Positions 49,097 to 58,917 of a stretch of DNA of 64,000 nt are shown here, piece by piece. The DNA lies in NCBI GenBank assembly GCA_003534295.1, contig DPDV01000017.1:1-64000 (forward strand), in the 5' to 3' direction. The notes beneath the pieces are model-generated. The model saw only the letters and a program-made list of their open reading frames with translations. It ran no database searches and was not told the DNA's origin. Numbering within the stretch: position 1 is the first letter of the stretch; the number at the start of each line of letters is the position of its first letter. Both the position numbers and the translations under genes were made by a program. This DNA is from Clostridiales bacterium. GTDB lineage: Bacteria; Bacillota; Clostridia; TANB77; CAG-508.

Positions 49097-50032
49097 TTAT
49101 ATATTTATTTTTTTCTTAATTATATATTGAGGCCTTTGTTTTGCTTCATCATAAATTCTTACTAAGTATTCACCTATAATCCAAAGAGAAAGTAAGACAA
49201 TACCTCCTACAAAAGCTGTTGCAAACATAATGCTTGTCCATCCCTTTACCATGTTTGTCCATCCAAATATTTTTGATAATATAAAATAAAGTAATATAAC
49301 TATAGACACTATTACAAAAGTAATTCCAAAACCACCTATTACTTTTATAGGCTTAGTTGAAAATCCAATTATACCATCAGAGGCTAATTTTAACATTTTT
49401 TTTAATGGATATTTTGTCTTACCTGCATACCTTTCTTTTCTTTCATATTCATACTCATATTGTTCAAATCCAACCCAACTAAACAGTCCTCTTAAAAATT
49501 TGTTATGTTCAGGCAATGAGTTAATTACATCTACAACTTTTTTATCTACTAGTCTAAAATCTCCTGTATCTCCAGGTATATCTACATCTGATAATTTATT
49601 TAGTGTTGTATAAAAAGCCTTTGCTGTAAGTAATTTAAATGCAGATTCTCCATTTCTTTTTTTTCTTTTGCCATATATTACTTCATATCCCTGCTCCCAT
49701 TTTTCTATCATATCTGGTATTAACTCTGGTGGATCTTGCAAGTCCGCATCTATTATTATAATTGCATCCCCTGTCACATACTTTAGCCCTGCCGTTACTG
49801 CCGCTTGATGTCCAAAATTTCTTGAAAAAGATATTATCTTTACATTTTTATCAACTTTTGCTATGTCCTGTAATATGTCTAAAGTCTTGTCCTTTGAACC
49901 ATCATTTATAAAAATAATTTCGTGTTCATACTTTTCTTTTAGTTCATCTAAGACTTTTTTTACTCTTTTATAACAAACATCTACAACCTCTTGTTCATAA
50001 TACATTGGTATAACTACTGATACTTTTTTCAT
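49097..50032 (-). CDS. GT2 glycosyltransferase of the dolichol-P-mannose synthase/GtrB type
   Basis: The 311-residue protein has a GT-A domain (VSVVIPMYYEQE, FINDGSKDKTLDIL, IIDADLQDPPELIPDM with D-x-D) and two C-terminal transmembrane helices (about 230-255 and 265-290). This form transfers a sugar from a nucleotide donor to undecaprenyl phosphate for use outside the membrane. The Asp-rich IDADLQDPPE motif is characteristic. The product could feed the large GT-C-like membrane proteins of the same operon, which need lipid-linked donors (inference). Confidence 0.9.
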   Translation of the reverse strand: MKKVSVVIPMYYEQEVVDVCYKRVKKVLDELKEKYEHEIIFINDGSKDKTLDILQDIAKVDKNVKIISFSRNFGHQAAVTAGLKYVTGDAIIIIDADLQDPPELIPDMIEKWEQGYEVIYGKRKKRNGESAFKLLTAKAFYTTLNKLSDVDIPGDTGDFRLVDKKVVDVINSLPEHNKFLRGLFSWVGFEQYEYEYERKERYAGKTKYPLKKMLKLASDGIIGFSTKPIKVIGGFGITFVIVSIVILLYFILSKIFGWTNMVKGWTSIMFATAFVGGIVLLSLWIIGEYLVRIYDEAKQRPQYIIKKKINI

Positions 50033-50062
50033 ATAATCCTGCTCCTCTTTTATTTGTAGTAC

Positions 50063-50542
50063 TTACACATTTTGTATAAAATCTTCAATTATGTTTATAA
50101 TATGCTCTGTATTACTTTCTAATTTGTTTGGTATAAATGTATCTATTTCTCTTAAAGTTTCTTTTAATTCTGAAACATCTTTTATACCTTTTATAAACCC
50201 TTGGTTCGAAAAAGTTTCTACTATTTGAATTTGATGGTCATTAACATGTTCTCCATATTGTTTTAATCTTGGAACTGCAATCACCTTTTTGCCTAATTTA
50301 ACAGCTGTTACAATTGAACCCACTCCTCCATGTGTGATTATTGTATCTGCCTGTTCCATTAATATATTAAATTTGTCCTGTTCTATCAAATTAAAAACTT
50401 CCATATCTTTTGATTCAAATTTTGTACTTCCAGCTTGTACAATAACCTTATCTTTTATTATATCTTCATCTATACATTTTTGCACTTCTTCTAATAATCT
50501 ATAAAAGCTATTATTCTGAGTTCCAAGTAATACTAAAATCAT
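50063..50542 (-). CDS. PssE/Alg13-like glycosyltransferase subunit
   Basis: The 159-residue protein is a GT28 C-terminal-type half: MILVLLGTQNNSFYRLLEEV, then TIITHGGVGSIVTAVKLGKK and VIAVPRLKQYGEHVNDHQIQ, the nucleotide-sugar binding segment of Alg13 and MurG. Alone it lacks the acceptor half, which the adjacent pssD-like gene supplies. The start codon overlaps the pssD stop by one base. Such pairs add the second sugar to a lipid-linked glycan. Confidence 0.9.
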   Translation of the reverse strand: MILVLLGTQNNSFYRLLEEVQKCIDEDIIKDKVIVQAGSTKFESKDMEVFNLIEQDKFNILMEQADTIITHGGVGSIVTAVKLGKKVIAVPRLKQYGEHVNDHQIQIVETFSNQGFIKGIKDVSELKETLREIDTFIPNKLESNTEHIINIIEDFIQNV

Positions 50543-51012
50543 TAATATATAGCACCTCCATATACAGCTTTAGGATACAGTTTTTTCATTTCTTCCCATT
50601 GTACTATAAACAAATCAGCAATTGGGTAAACCATTTTGCCAGATAATGTTTTAGTATTTTTATTTGCAAATGTCTCTATAAAAATAATTTTTGAGCCAAA
50701 TATTTTACCTATATAACACATTGGTACAGCAGTATGTGTACCTGTTGTTATAATTATTTTTGGTTTAATTTTAAAATAGTAAAATAAACTTTTGAAACAA
50801 TTAAATATAAATATAAATGGATACACTAAAATTCTACTTCTTGTACCATATGTAAGAAAGTTCAGCTTATCCTTATATATTTTTTTTAGATTTTCCGTTG
50901 TTTTATCTTTTTCGGTTATTATATGGTAATCATATTGTTTAAATAACGGTTTTAATTGCATAAGCTCATTAAAATGCCCACCTGTGCTCGATATAAATAA
51001 TACTTTTTTCAC
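50542..51012 (-). CDS. PssD/Alg14-like glycosyltransferase subunit
   Basis: The 156-residue protein starts with ISSTGGHFNELMQLKPLF and has TTGTHTAVPMCYIGKIFG and IFIETFANKNTKTLSGKMVY, the Alg14/PssD pattern, with a hydrophobic membrane-association segment near 65-90. It serves as membrane anchor and acceptor half for the PssE-like partner. It starts at GTG behind AAGGAGAT. A 129-bp gap upstream may hold an internal promoter. Confidence 0.9.
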   Translation of the reverse strand: MKKVLFISSTGGHFNELMQLKPLFKQYDYHIITEKDKTTENLKKIYKDKLNFLTYGTRSRILVYPFIFIFNCFKSLFYYFKIKPKIIITTGTHTAVPMCYIGKIFGSKIIFIETFANKNTKTLSGKMVYPIADLFIVQWEEMKKLYPKAVYGGAIY

Positions 51013-51141
51013 TTGTATCTTATCTCCTTTTTAGACTATGATTTTTTTACCAATATTTTTTTATAAGAGCAACTTTTTAACTTTTGGTATATAACAATAC
51101 TTCTTTTAGTTATTATATATGATACAATAATTAGTTTCAAT

Positions 51142-53031
51142 CTAATAATTAAAATAATACACTGTATATGTTTTATTTTGATAAATTTTGTCAAAATTAA
51201 AATTTATCCATTTTTCCATTTCTTGAGTTTTATTTGTATATGTAACTACTATTTTAGTTTTGTCCTTATGCATTGCATTTTTAAAATTATACATGTCATC
51301 TTCGGTTACACTATCATTATTATATAAGAAAATTGTGTACGCATCTTTTTCATCATTTAAATATTTTTCATCATATGGATAGCGATATGTATTAGCATGA
51401 TAATTAAGTGAATACTGTCTAGGCGAAAAATACATCGATGTAACTACCTGTCCCTTGAACTTTTCTTGGTTTTCCGTAAAAAAATCTCCTAATTCTTTAG
51501 AATCCATATCTTCTCTTAGCACATAATCATATTTTGTATAATAAGTTGGTTCTAAAAAAGTGTAACTTCCTAGAATCGCTCCATATCTAATTATTAGAAG
51601 TCCTACTCCTATTATATAAGCATATTTAAGCATCTTTTTCTTACCTTCTATATATGTATATACACTATAAAAAATTGTTATTATCATAAAAGGACTTTTT
51701 GTAATATAAAATAACCTGTAATATACCACTTTTGATGTCAGAAATTCAGAAACAAAAGGTGCCACTAATGGATTAAAGAAAAATATAAAATATATAAAGA
51801 AGATGAATTGTGATACATCTATTTTTCTATTTTTTATGTATAGATAAATTATTGCTAAAATTACTAGTAAATTTGCTAGAAGTGTTCCATAACCCACTCT
51901 ATAAATGTTCCATGAAAAATCCAATTTCAGCACAATTCCAATTATGAACAATACTAAAGGTAATATAAATATTAATTTATATATTATATCCTTAAGTAAT
52001 AATTTTTCCACTATTTCCTGTACTTTTTTATTTAAAAACATTATATAGATCAATATTACTGGAACTATAAGCCAATATTTCTGTAAAAATAAGATAGCAT
52101 ATATAATATTAGGTAACATCATAATCAGGTAATCATATATTTTTATATTTTTTATTTTTAAACAATATATAAAGAACGAAAAAATTATAAATGTTTGTAG
52201 AAATAAACTGCTTGAAGCAATAGCATTCAAGCCTAAACTTATTCCAGTTATAATCCAAACATATTTTTTTTGTTGGTTTTTAGTATATTGTTCTAGTAAT
52301 ATAAGATAAATAGGAATTCCGATTATAAATATTAAATTAGAACCCCAATATAAATGACTTAATTCTAATGTGCCTATTAATAAAATAGATAAGATTGTAA
52401 TAATTAATGCTATAGTTTTATCTTTAATTTCATATATACTTTTTATTCCATATATAATAATTGCAAAAGAAATTATAACAAACAAACTCATGGTTGTCCT
52501 GAAAGTAATAAATATATCACTTGTAAAATGGAATAATGTATTTTGTAATTTATACATGCTTGATTGAAATAGATAATATCCTTGATATTTATAAAATTCA
52601 TCGACATTCCAATTCCAGCCAGTCCTTGGATTTATGCTATTAATCTTGTCAGTCTGTGAATTTTCCATTATTAATGGCATGTAAAAGGAATCATCTCCTG
52701 CATCTGTCGCAGGAATTATTTTTATAATTCCAAATATTAAAATAATTAAAATATAAAACTCATAGTGTTTTAAAAAACAAAAGTCTTCTTTTTTTATCTT
52801 TGCAATTCCATAAATAAACAATGGAATACTTATTAGTGCCGTATATGTATGTACTAACGTAGATGAGACTTGAAAAATTTGCATTGGATAATAGCCTAAT
52901 TGCAAACCTCCCATGAAAACAATAAATCCTACAGGTACAGATAATATTTTTATTTCTTCTTTTTTACTAAGTAAAAATTTCCCTATACCATTTGATATTA
53001 CAAATATAATAAAAGCATAAACAATAAACAT
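51142..53031 (-). CDS. Polytopic membrane protein, possible GT-C glycosyltransferase (1)
   Basis: The 629-residue protein has about 12-13 membrane helices and a C-terminal extracytoplasmic domain of about 130 residues. The first outer loop has PATDAGDDSFYMPLI, an acidic motif placed as in GT-C transferases, followed by INPRTGWNWNVDEFYKYQGYYLFQSS. The other large membrane protein of the operon (58918-61071) has TYDSYFYSVF and TIDPYTGQSNLQNYYKYMSYYYQAS at the same position, so they are distant paralogues. It may be a lipid-sugar-dependent transferase or a polymerase (Wzy-like); sequence alone does not decide. Confidence 0.6.
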   Translation of the reverse strand: MFIVYAFIIFVISNGIGKFLLSKKEEIKILSVPVGFIVFMGGLQLGYYPMQIFQVSSTLVHTYTALISIPLFIYGIAKIKKEDFCFLKHYEFYILIILIFGIIKIIPATDAGDDSFYMPLIMENSQTDKINSINPRTGWNWNVDEFYKYQGYYLFQSSMYKLQNTLFHFTSDIFITFRTTMSLFVIISFAIIIYGIKSIYEIKDKTIALIITILSILLIGTLELSHLYWGSNLIFIIGIPIYLILLEQYTKNQQKKYVWIITGISLGLNAIASSSLFLQTFIIFSFFIYCLKIKNIKIYDYLIMMLPNIIYAILFLQKYWLIVPVILIYIMFLNKKVQEIVEKLLLKDIIYKLIFILPLVLFIIGIVLKLDFSWNIYRVGYGTLLANLLVILAIIYLYIKNRKIDVSQFIFFIYFIFFFNPLVAPFVSEFLTSKVVYYRLFYITKSPFMIITIFYSVYTYIEGKKKMLKYAYIIGVGLLIIRYGAILGSYTFLEPTYYTKYDYVLREDMDSKELGDFFTENQEKFKGQVVTSMYFSPRQYSLNYHANTYRYPYDEKYLNDEKDAYTIFLYNNDSVTEDDMYNFKNAMHKDKTKIVVTYTNKTQEMEKWINFNFDKIYQNKTYTVYYFNY

Positions 53032-53040
53032 TATATTCTC

Positions 53041-53967
53041 CTAAAAAACAAATTTTATTAAATCATACATTTTATGTTTTAAACACCACAAATATAATTT
53101 TTTATTAAATTTTACATTTTTTATTAGTGGATTTTTATACCATTCTGGATATTTCTTTATTACAGGTTCAATTACTTCTTTATACGCTTTTTTTTCTTTT
53201 TTCGCCTTCATAACTTTAATTGCTAAATCAACCAAAATACAATTTATATTCAAAAATTCAATTTGTGTTGTATAACCATTTTTTATAAATTTAGGTTCAA
53301 TTATATCTATAGCTTTTTTTATATCGTAATTTCTGTCTGTTAAATTGTTAGTTATTGAGTTATCCGTTCTTCTGTAATAATATAAATAGTCCTCTATTTT
53401 GACTATTTTATTAGCATCTATTAGTGCTTCTGAAATAGCAACAACATCTTCAAATAGCATATCTTCAGGGTATAAATTTTTCATCATTAGGTTTTTTCTG
53501 AATAATTTATTACATGAGTGAAATTCCATTAACAAAACTTCTTGTATTTTACCTTTTTTATAAATTGCTTTTTTACCTTTGTTAACCTTTTCTAGTTCAA
53601 GATTATTGGTCTTAAATCTGTAAAAGTTGCATATAACCACGTCGGCATTGTTTTGAATAGCTTCTTCTGTCATCCTTTGTACAAAGTTTTCTGATACATA
53701 ATCATCACTATCAACAAAGAGTAAATATTGTCCCTTTGCTTTTTGAATTGCTAAATTTCTTGCAGCACCCGGTCCACTATTTTTTATATATATATGTTGT
53801 ATATCTTCACTAAATTGCTCTAATATTTTTTCCGAATTATCTGTTGAGCCATCATTCACGCAAATAATCTCATACTTAAATTCTGTTTTTTGATTTATTA
53901 GAGATTCTAAGCACTGTTTAAGATATTTTTCAGTATTATAAACTGGTATTATAATAGATACATCCAT
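53041..53967 (-). CDS. GT2 family glycosyltransferase
   Basis: The 308-residue protein has the GT-A start MDVSIIIPVYNTEKYLKQCL, EIICVNDGSTDNSEKIL, GPGAARNLAIQKAKGQYLLF and the metal-binding VDSDDYV. A mixed C-terminal region of about 100 residues without membrane helices follows. It resembles EpsJ/WcaA-type transferases of capsule operons. Sugar and acceptor are not predictable. It overlaps neither neighbour but gaps are 9 and 16 bp. Confidence 0.9.
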   Translation of the reverse strand: MDVSIIIPVYNTEKYLKQCLESLINQKTEFKYEIICVNDGSTDNSEKILEQFSEDIQHIYIKNSGPGAARNLAIQKAKGQYLLFVDSDDYVSENFVQRMTEEAIQNNADVVICNFYRFKTNNLELEKVNKGKKAIYKKGKIQEVLLMEFHSCNKLFRKNLMMKNLYPEDMLFEDVVAISEALIDANKIVKIEDYLYYYRRTDNSITNNLTDRNYDIKKAIDIIEPKFIKNGYTTQIEFLNINCILVDLAIKVMKAKKEKKAYKEVIEPVIKKYPEWYKNPLIKNVKFNKKLYLWCLKHKMYDLIKFVF

Positions 53968-53983
53968 ATTTTCCCCTATTTAT

Positions 53984-55207
53984 TTAATAATTTAATAATT
54001 TAATAATTTCATCATATGTTCTTTTACAGTTGTTGTTATCAATATAAGCAAACGTATCTTCAACCATTTCAATATACTTTTCTTCCATTTTACATCCATT
54101 TTTTAAAATCTTTTCCAATTCCTCTATTACTTCATCTTCTTTTTTTGCTATTCGCCCAAATTCCTTATGTTTATATTCTATTGTGCACTCCTTATATTGC
54201 TTTTGTCTAAATTTTTCTTTATCAAACTGGTAAAATAGTTCTGGTTTTTTCATATAGGCAAAGTCGAAGTAAACACTTGAATAATCTGTTATTAATATTT
54301 TCGACTGTCTAAGTAATTCCTGCACGTCATTTTCTTCCTTTGAAGCAATAATAATGTTTGGATTATTCGTATTAAATAATTTAATATATTTTTGCATTTC
54401 ATAATGTGGATAAAATACTAGTTTAACATTATATTTTTTTAATAGTTCATGTAATCTTGTATTGTTTAATAAGCTCTTATATTTTTTATAATATTCTGTT
54501 TCTGTAAATCCTTTCTCTACGCTCTTGTCTTCTTTTTTGTATGACGGATTAACTAAGTAGCTTCTCCAAGTAGGCATTAGCAAAATTTGTTCTTTAGTTT
54601 GATAATTATTTAGATTATCAAACCTCGCCATTCCTATTAGTGGTACTTCTTCTTCTTTATATCCATAGTTAGGATTATTTAATATAGAATTTCTTTCATC
54701 AAAGGTTGATGTTATAAAAAGATTTATCTGATTTATTCTTTTATTTAATAAATCACTCATATCATCCTTTGTAACTCCGTGTTGTAAAAAAATATATTTT
54801 TTCTTGTTTTTTCTGTCAAAAACTTTCTTGTACAATAAATAACTCCAGATGTTAATATATCCAATATGTGTAGAAATATATACATTAGATAATATCAGCG
54901 CAATCTTGTGTTGAAAGCTATTGTATTCTATAACTTCTCCTAGTTTTTTTACTTTTTCGTAATCTATTTTATTTTTTTTATTGATTATATAGTAAACCTT
55001 TTGCTCTGGATGTTTTTCTCTTATATATTTAAACATCCAGTACCCATTATCCCTTGCTTCTGTTCCCCTCTCACAAATAAGCCATGCATCTTTATATTTT
55101 TCTCTGTCTTTATAAAATATTGAAACAATATAATAAAAAATCATTTGAAGTAAATATCCTGAAAATCTTGGTATCTTTTTAACTAGTTCAATTATTGATA
55201 TTTTCAT
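53984..55207 (-). CDS. CDP-glycerol/ribitol glycerophosphotransferase family protein (TagB/TagF-like)
   Basis: The 407-residue protein has the TagF-type core: AWLICERGTEARDNGYWMFK at the N-terminus, a conserved histidine in FLQHGVTKDDMSD, MPTWRSYLV, FYPHYEM (second conserved His) and ILITDYSSVYFDFAYMKKPE. These enzymes transfer glycerol- or ribitol-phosphate from CDP-activated donors onto lipid-linked sugars in teichoic acid or phosphoglycan synthesis. The first 25 residues contain a membrane-binding hydrophobic stretch. So the glycan may carry polyol-phosphate decorations (inference). The 3' end contains a short tandem repeat (53975-54010). Confidence 0.88.
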   Translation of the reverse strand: MKISIIELVKKIPRFSGYLLQMIFYYIVSIFYKDREKYKDAWLICERGTEARDNGYWMFKYIREKHPEQKVYYIINKKNKIDYEKVKKLGEVIEYNSFQHKIALILSNVYISTHIGYINIWSYLLYKKVFDRKNKKKYIFLQHGVTKDDMSDLLNKRINQINLFITSTFDERNSILNNPNYGYKEEEVPLIGMARFDNLNNYQTKEQILLMPTWRSYLVNPSYKKEDKSVEKGFTETEYYKKYKSLLNNTRLHELLKKYNVKLVFYPHYEMQKYIKLFNTNNPNIIIASKEENDVQELLRQSKILITDYSSVYFDFAYMKKPELFYQFDKEKFRQKQYKECTIEYKHKEFGRIAKKEDEVIEELEKILKNGCKMEEKYIEMVEDTFAYIDNNNCKRTYDEIIKLLNY

Positions 55208-55221
55208 TTTCTTCTCCTTTT

Positions 55222-56271
55222 TTAGGATAATAGTCGAGCTATTTTTTCCTTAATGTTGTAGTTATATTTATTTAAATAATCTACTTGTTTATCTTCAATT
55301 TTTTTTGCTCCTAATATGTCTTTTTCTATATTAATACATCCTTCTATACCTTCTACATATTTTTCCAAATGCTTAGGTATAAAAATTGGTAATCCTATTA
55401 CTTTAGCTTCTAAAATCACCATGCCTTGTCCTTCATAACGTGATGTTATAACAAAAGCATCCATCTTTTTCATATATTCAAATGGATTTTTTTGGCTACC
55501 CAAGAAAAATACATTTTCTTGTAATTTTTTTCTTTTTACTAGTTTCTTTATTTTTGGAGCATCTGGTCCATCTCCTATTATATATAAATTAACATTTTTA
55601 TTTTGCTGTACTATATTTTCCATATGCTCTATTAATATATCAAAACCCTTTTGATGACATATTCTTCCTACTGTAACTAAATTATATTTTTTATTATCTA
55701 CGGTAAAACTATTTTCTTTTTTACTTTTTGTTATTATTTCTTCTGCATCTATATAATTTGGAATACTCCATACCTTTTTTTGATCTATTTTAGTTTTAGC
55801 TATAAATGACTGTTTTGCTCCCTCTGAAACATTAACGATTTCATCAAAATATTTATATTTTGTTTTAAATGCATTATATAAAATATTATATTTCCATTCA
55901 TTTTTAGATTTAATTACAATATCATTATGGCACCATATTATTTTTTTCTTACTATTGGTTTCTAGTGCCGCTATTGCACATTCATTAGAATATCCGTTAA
56001 AATCAATAGTTATATCATATTCCTTTTCTATGTGATATTTTTTATATTTTATAAGGATTTTAAATGGAATAATTTTACATATTGCAGCAAAAGGTGATAA
56101 ATATATAATGTTAATCTTAGTTGGCATTTTAACATTATAAAAATTCTCTTTGCTGAATAAATATAAATCTATGTTGTATTCATCCAAATTTAAGTTGTTC
56201 AATAAATTTATTAATGATTTTTGAATTCCCCCTAATCCTAAATCATATTGAAATATAGCTATTTTTTTCAT
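55222..56271 (-). CDS. GT4 family glycosyltransferase
   Basis: The 349-residue GT-B protein has an N-terminal glycine-rich segment (QYDLGLGGIQKSLINLLNNL), VTVGRICHQKGFDIL at the start of the nucleotide half, LYIIGDGPDAPKIKKL and the E-x7-E style segment TSRYEGQGMVILEAKVIGLP. It is a retaining transferase. It overlaps the stop of the preceding gene by four bases. Confidence 0.92.
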   Translation of the reverse strand: MKKIAIFQYDLGLGGIQKSLINLLNNLNLDEYNIDLYLFSKENFYNVKMPTKINIIYLSPFAAICKIIPFKILIKYKKYHIEKEYDITIDFNGYSNECAIAALETNSKKKIIWCHNDIVIKSKNEWKYNILYNAFKTKYKYFDEIVNVSEGAKQSFIAKTKIDQKKVWSIPNYIDAEEIITKSKKENSFTVDNKKYNLVTVGRICHQKGFDILIEHMENIVQQNKNVNLYIIGDGPDAPKIKKLVKRKKLQENVFFLGSQKNPFEYMKKMDAFVITSRYEGQGMVILEAKVIGLPIFIPKHLEKYVEGIEGCINIEKDILGAKKIEDKQVDYLNKYNYNIKEKIARLLS

Positions 56272-57047
56272 CTATCTTCCTCTTTTTTGTAATCTTTTAT
56301 TCCTTTGAACAATAGTTTTGTTATATTGAATATGTTTGTTTTACAAATATTTCTTTTTAAGATTGCAATTGGCAATACCATAAAAAAACACATTTTGGGA
56401 TATAACCTCCTAAATAATGCCCCTTTTTCATATATGTCTTCTTCCATCCATATCGCTCCTGTACTTTCCTTTGGATGTATATTTATTGCTTCATTATAAA
56501 AATATATTTTTAATCCTTTATTATAACAATCAAGTAAAAATATATTTTCCTCGCCACTTTTATATCTAGAACCTAATCCAAATCTTTCGTCAAACCTCAC
56601 TTTATCCTTTATTTTTAATACTCTAAAGGTTATTTCTATAGAACATACTTGTAAGATTTCTTTTCTTGTTAGTTCCTTGTTGTGAGATGGATATTTTCTT
56701 CTATCTTTTCCATTTTCATCTAAAGACTTAAATATAATTATATCTGCATTTTTTATTGTATCATAAGCTTTTTGAACTATATCTTTATATTCTTTAACAA
56801 ATGTCACATCATCATCCGTAATAATACCAATATCTACATCACTTTCTATTTTTTCCAATAACCTATTACGTGATTTTGCTAGCCCTTTTTCATTGTATGA
56901 ATAAAAAACCACATCACCTTTTTCTATATTTTTTATCTGCTCTTTAGTTTGATTTATTATTATACAGTTTGATATATTTTTTTCATTTAACTTTAGTTCC
57001 TCAATATCTTTTTTATTCATCGTAGACATTAAAATTTTTATATTCAT
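56268..57047 (-). CDS. GT2-like glycosyltransferase family protein
   Basis: The 259-residue protein lacks the classical GT2 start but has GLAKSRNRLLEKIESDVDIG, then IITDDDVTFVKEY with an Asp cluster in the D-x-D position, FGLGSRYKSGEENIFLLDCY (acceptor-side E-E motif) and INIHPKESTGAIWMEEDIYEKGA. It fits the same fold as the DUF-type GT2 transferases in capsule operons. A hydrophobic segment near 218-232 may bind membrane. Confidence 0.75.
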   Translation of the reverse strand: MNIKILMSTMNKKDIEELKLNEKNISNCIIINQTKEQIKNIEKGDVVFYSYNEKGLAKSRNRLLEKIESDVDIGIITDDDVTFVKEYKDIVQKAYDTIKNADIIIFKSLDENGKDRRKYPSHNKELTRKEILQVCSIEITFRVLKIKDKVRFDERFGLGSRYKSGEENIFLLDCYNKGLKIYFYNEAINIHPKESTGAIWMEEDIYEKGALFRRLYPKMCFFMVLPIAILKRNICKTNIFNITKLLFKGIKDYKKEEDR

Positions 57048-57057
57048 GTTTTCCCCT

Positions 57058-58074
57058 TTAATTATCTAATTTTTTGAAACATTTATATAGTGTTTTATTT
57101 TCAAATATTGCTTTCAACATTTTTCTAAAAATTTTTAAATTGTATATATTTTTATTCATTAAAAGCACTGCCGCTATTTTATAGTACATTTTAGTCCTGT
57201 AATATTTAGTTTCTTTGTACTTGTGATTTTTCTTTAAATATTCTCTCAATTTTGTATATACTTCTATTCGCTCTTCATCATTTTCCATCATTACAGTTCT
57301 TAGTATTTTATAGATCACATGTGTAAAACATAAAAATTCAATCTCTTCTTCATACTTACTATATGTATTTTGACTTTTAGCAATTTTTTTCAGTTCTTCC
57401 GTTGTTGTTAAAATATCTAGTAAATTTCTAACATTTACAGAATTTGAAAGCCCTTCATCATTTGGAACATAATGATATACTGTTTTATCCATATATGCAA
57501 TATTTTTTGCTTCCATAATGGAAGATATTGTTATTACCATATCTTCTCCTATTTTAGATGTAATAAAAAAACTTTCTTTTATTAAATCTCTTTTAAATAT
57601 CTTGTTCCAAAGAGCTGGTTTTATGTGAATAATATCTTTATGTTCTTTTAAGTTTTCTGAGTAATATTTATACGGAATTCCCTTTTTTTCTTTTAAAAAC
57701 TCATCTTTTTTTGTTACTTCTTTATAATTTCCAATAACAATATCTGCATTTGTTTCTTCTAGTTTACCCACAAAATTCTCAATTGCATCCTGCTCTACAA
57801 AGTCATCTGAGTCGCAAAATAAAACATAATCTCCTGTCGAAGCTTCAAATCCGACCTTTCTAGCATAATTAGGTCCTTGCATTGTAGCTATTAGTGCTTT
57901 AACTCTACAATCGTTTTTTTCTAGTGTCTTTATATAATCATAACTGCCATCTTTTGAGTTATTATCAACCAACAGTATTTCTATATTATGATATGTTTGG
58001 TTTAAAACTTTTTCCAAACTAATTGGTAGATACTCCATTGCATTATAAATAGGAATAATCACACTAACTTTCAA
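57058..58074 (-). CDS. GT2 family glycosyltransferase
   Basis: The 338-residue protein has VSVIIPIYNAMEYLPISLEK, ILLVDNNSKDGSYDYIKT, GPNYARKVGFEASTGDYVLF and CDSDDFVEQ, followed by ALWNKIFKRDLIKE and a helical C-terminal part. It is an EpsJ-like capsule transferase. Its ATG overlaps the stop of the preceding GT2 gene by four bases. Confidence 0.9.
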   Translation of the reverse strand: MKVSVIIPIYNAMEYLPISLEKVLNQTYHNIEILLVDNNSKDGSYDYIKTLEKNDCRVKALIATMQGPNYARKVGFEASTGDYVLFCDSDDFVEQDAIENFVGKLEETNADIVIGNYKEVTKKDEFLKEKKGIPYKYYSENLKEHKDIIHIKPALWNKIFKRDLIKESFFITSKIGEDMVITISSIMEAKNIAYMDKTVYHYVPNDEGLSNSVNVRNLLDILTTTEELKKIAKSQNTYSKYEEEIEFLCFTHVIYKILRTVMMENDEERIEVYTKLREYLKKNHKYKETKYYRTKMYYKIAAVLLMNKNIYNLKIFRKMLKAIFENKTLYKCFKKLDN

Positions 58075-58901
58075 TTTTTCCCCTCCAAATTTTCTCTTAA
58101 TGTTATAACTTGTCCTCTATTGTCATCATAATTTGCAACTATTTTGTCTATGGCATACTTATCCATAAATACATTTGTATAATTTCTATTTCTTTTTTCG
58201 CTGTACTTTTTTAGTTTAACCGGATGATGTTGAACTGATAGTTCATTTGTAAACCCTACCTTCAAATTATTCAATTTGACTCTATAAAAAAACTCCGTGT
58301 GTTCTTGCAATTTCAATTTTGGATCCCAACCGTGAATTTCTTTTATTCTTTCTGTCTTAGCCAAGAAAAAATTTAATACTAAATCTGTTTCTGCAAATTC
58401 CGGAAATGAATGCACTGTGTAATCTGCATAAAATGTATTTCCTTCCATCTTTAAGGTTCCTATATAATTTGTTGGCAATTCATATTTTAGTATTTTTTGA
58501 ATAAGAACAAGAAGCTTGTCCCAATTACTTTTTATAATTTTATAGTTGCGTATATATCCCCCTATAATATCTAATTTTTTCTCTTCAAGTATTTGCACTG
58601 CTCTTTCTAAGTTTGTTTTTTGATCAAAAACGAAATCGTCGTCTGCTAATACAAAATATTTCGTTTGTATTTTATTTAATAAAAAATTTCTTCCAGCAGA
58701 TAGTCCACAATCTTTTTCTAAATTGTAATATTGCAAATTGTATTGGTTAAATTTTGATAGTATTTTTTCTTTGGATGATATTTCGCTATCATCTCCAACT
58801 AAAACTCTAATTTTAGGATATTTTTTAAAAATAGAGTCCAATAAATTAATTAAGCAATCACATCTGTCTAGTGTTTTTATAATAATTGTCACTTCATCCA
58901 T
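58071..58901 (-). CDS. GT2 family glycosyltransferase
   Basis: The 276-residue protein has VTIIIKTLDRCDCLINLLDS, RVLVGDDSEISSKEKIL, GLSAGRNFLLNKIQTKYFVL and ADDDFVFDQKTNLE with three Asp in the metal site, then EIHGWDPKLKLQEHTEFFYR. This resembles chondroitin/hyaluronan-type or GalNAc-T-like GT2 enzymes, in which the acceptor-side H-E-x-E-F-x-R motif is conserved. The upstream gap to the membrane protein is 16 bp. Confidence 0.88.
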   Translation of the reverse strand: MDEVTIIIKTLDRCDCLINLLDSIFKKYPKIRVLVGDDSEISSKEKILSKFNQYNLQYYNLEKDCGLSAGRNFLLNKIQTKYFVLADDDFVFDQKTNLERAVQILEEKKLDIIGGYIRNYKIIKSNWDKLLVLIQKILKYELPTNYIGTLKMEGNTFYADYTVHSFPEFAETDLVLNFFLAKTERIKEIHGWDPKLKLQEHTEFFYRVKLNNLKVGFTNELSVQHHPVKLKKYSEKRNRNYTNVFMDKYAIDKIVANYDDNRGQVITLRENLEGKN

Positions 58902-58917
58902 TTTTTCTTTTCCCCCC

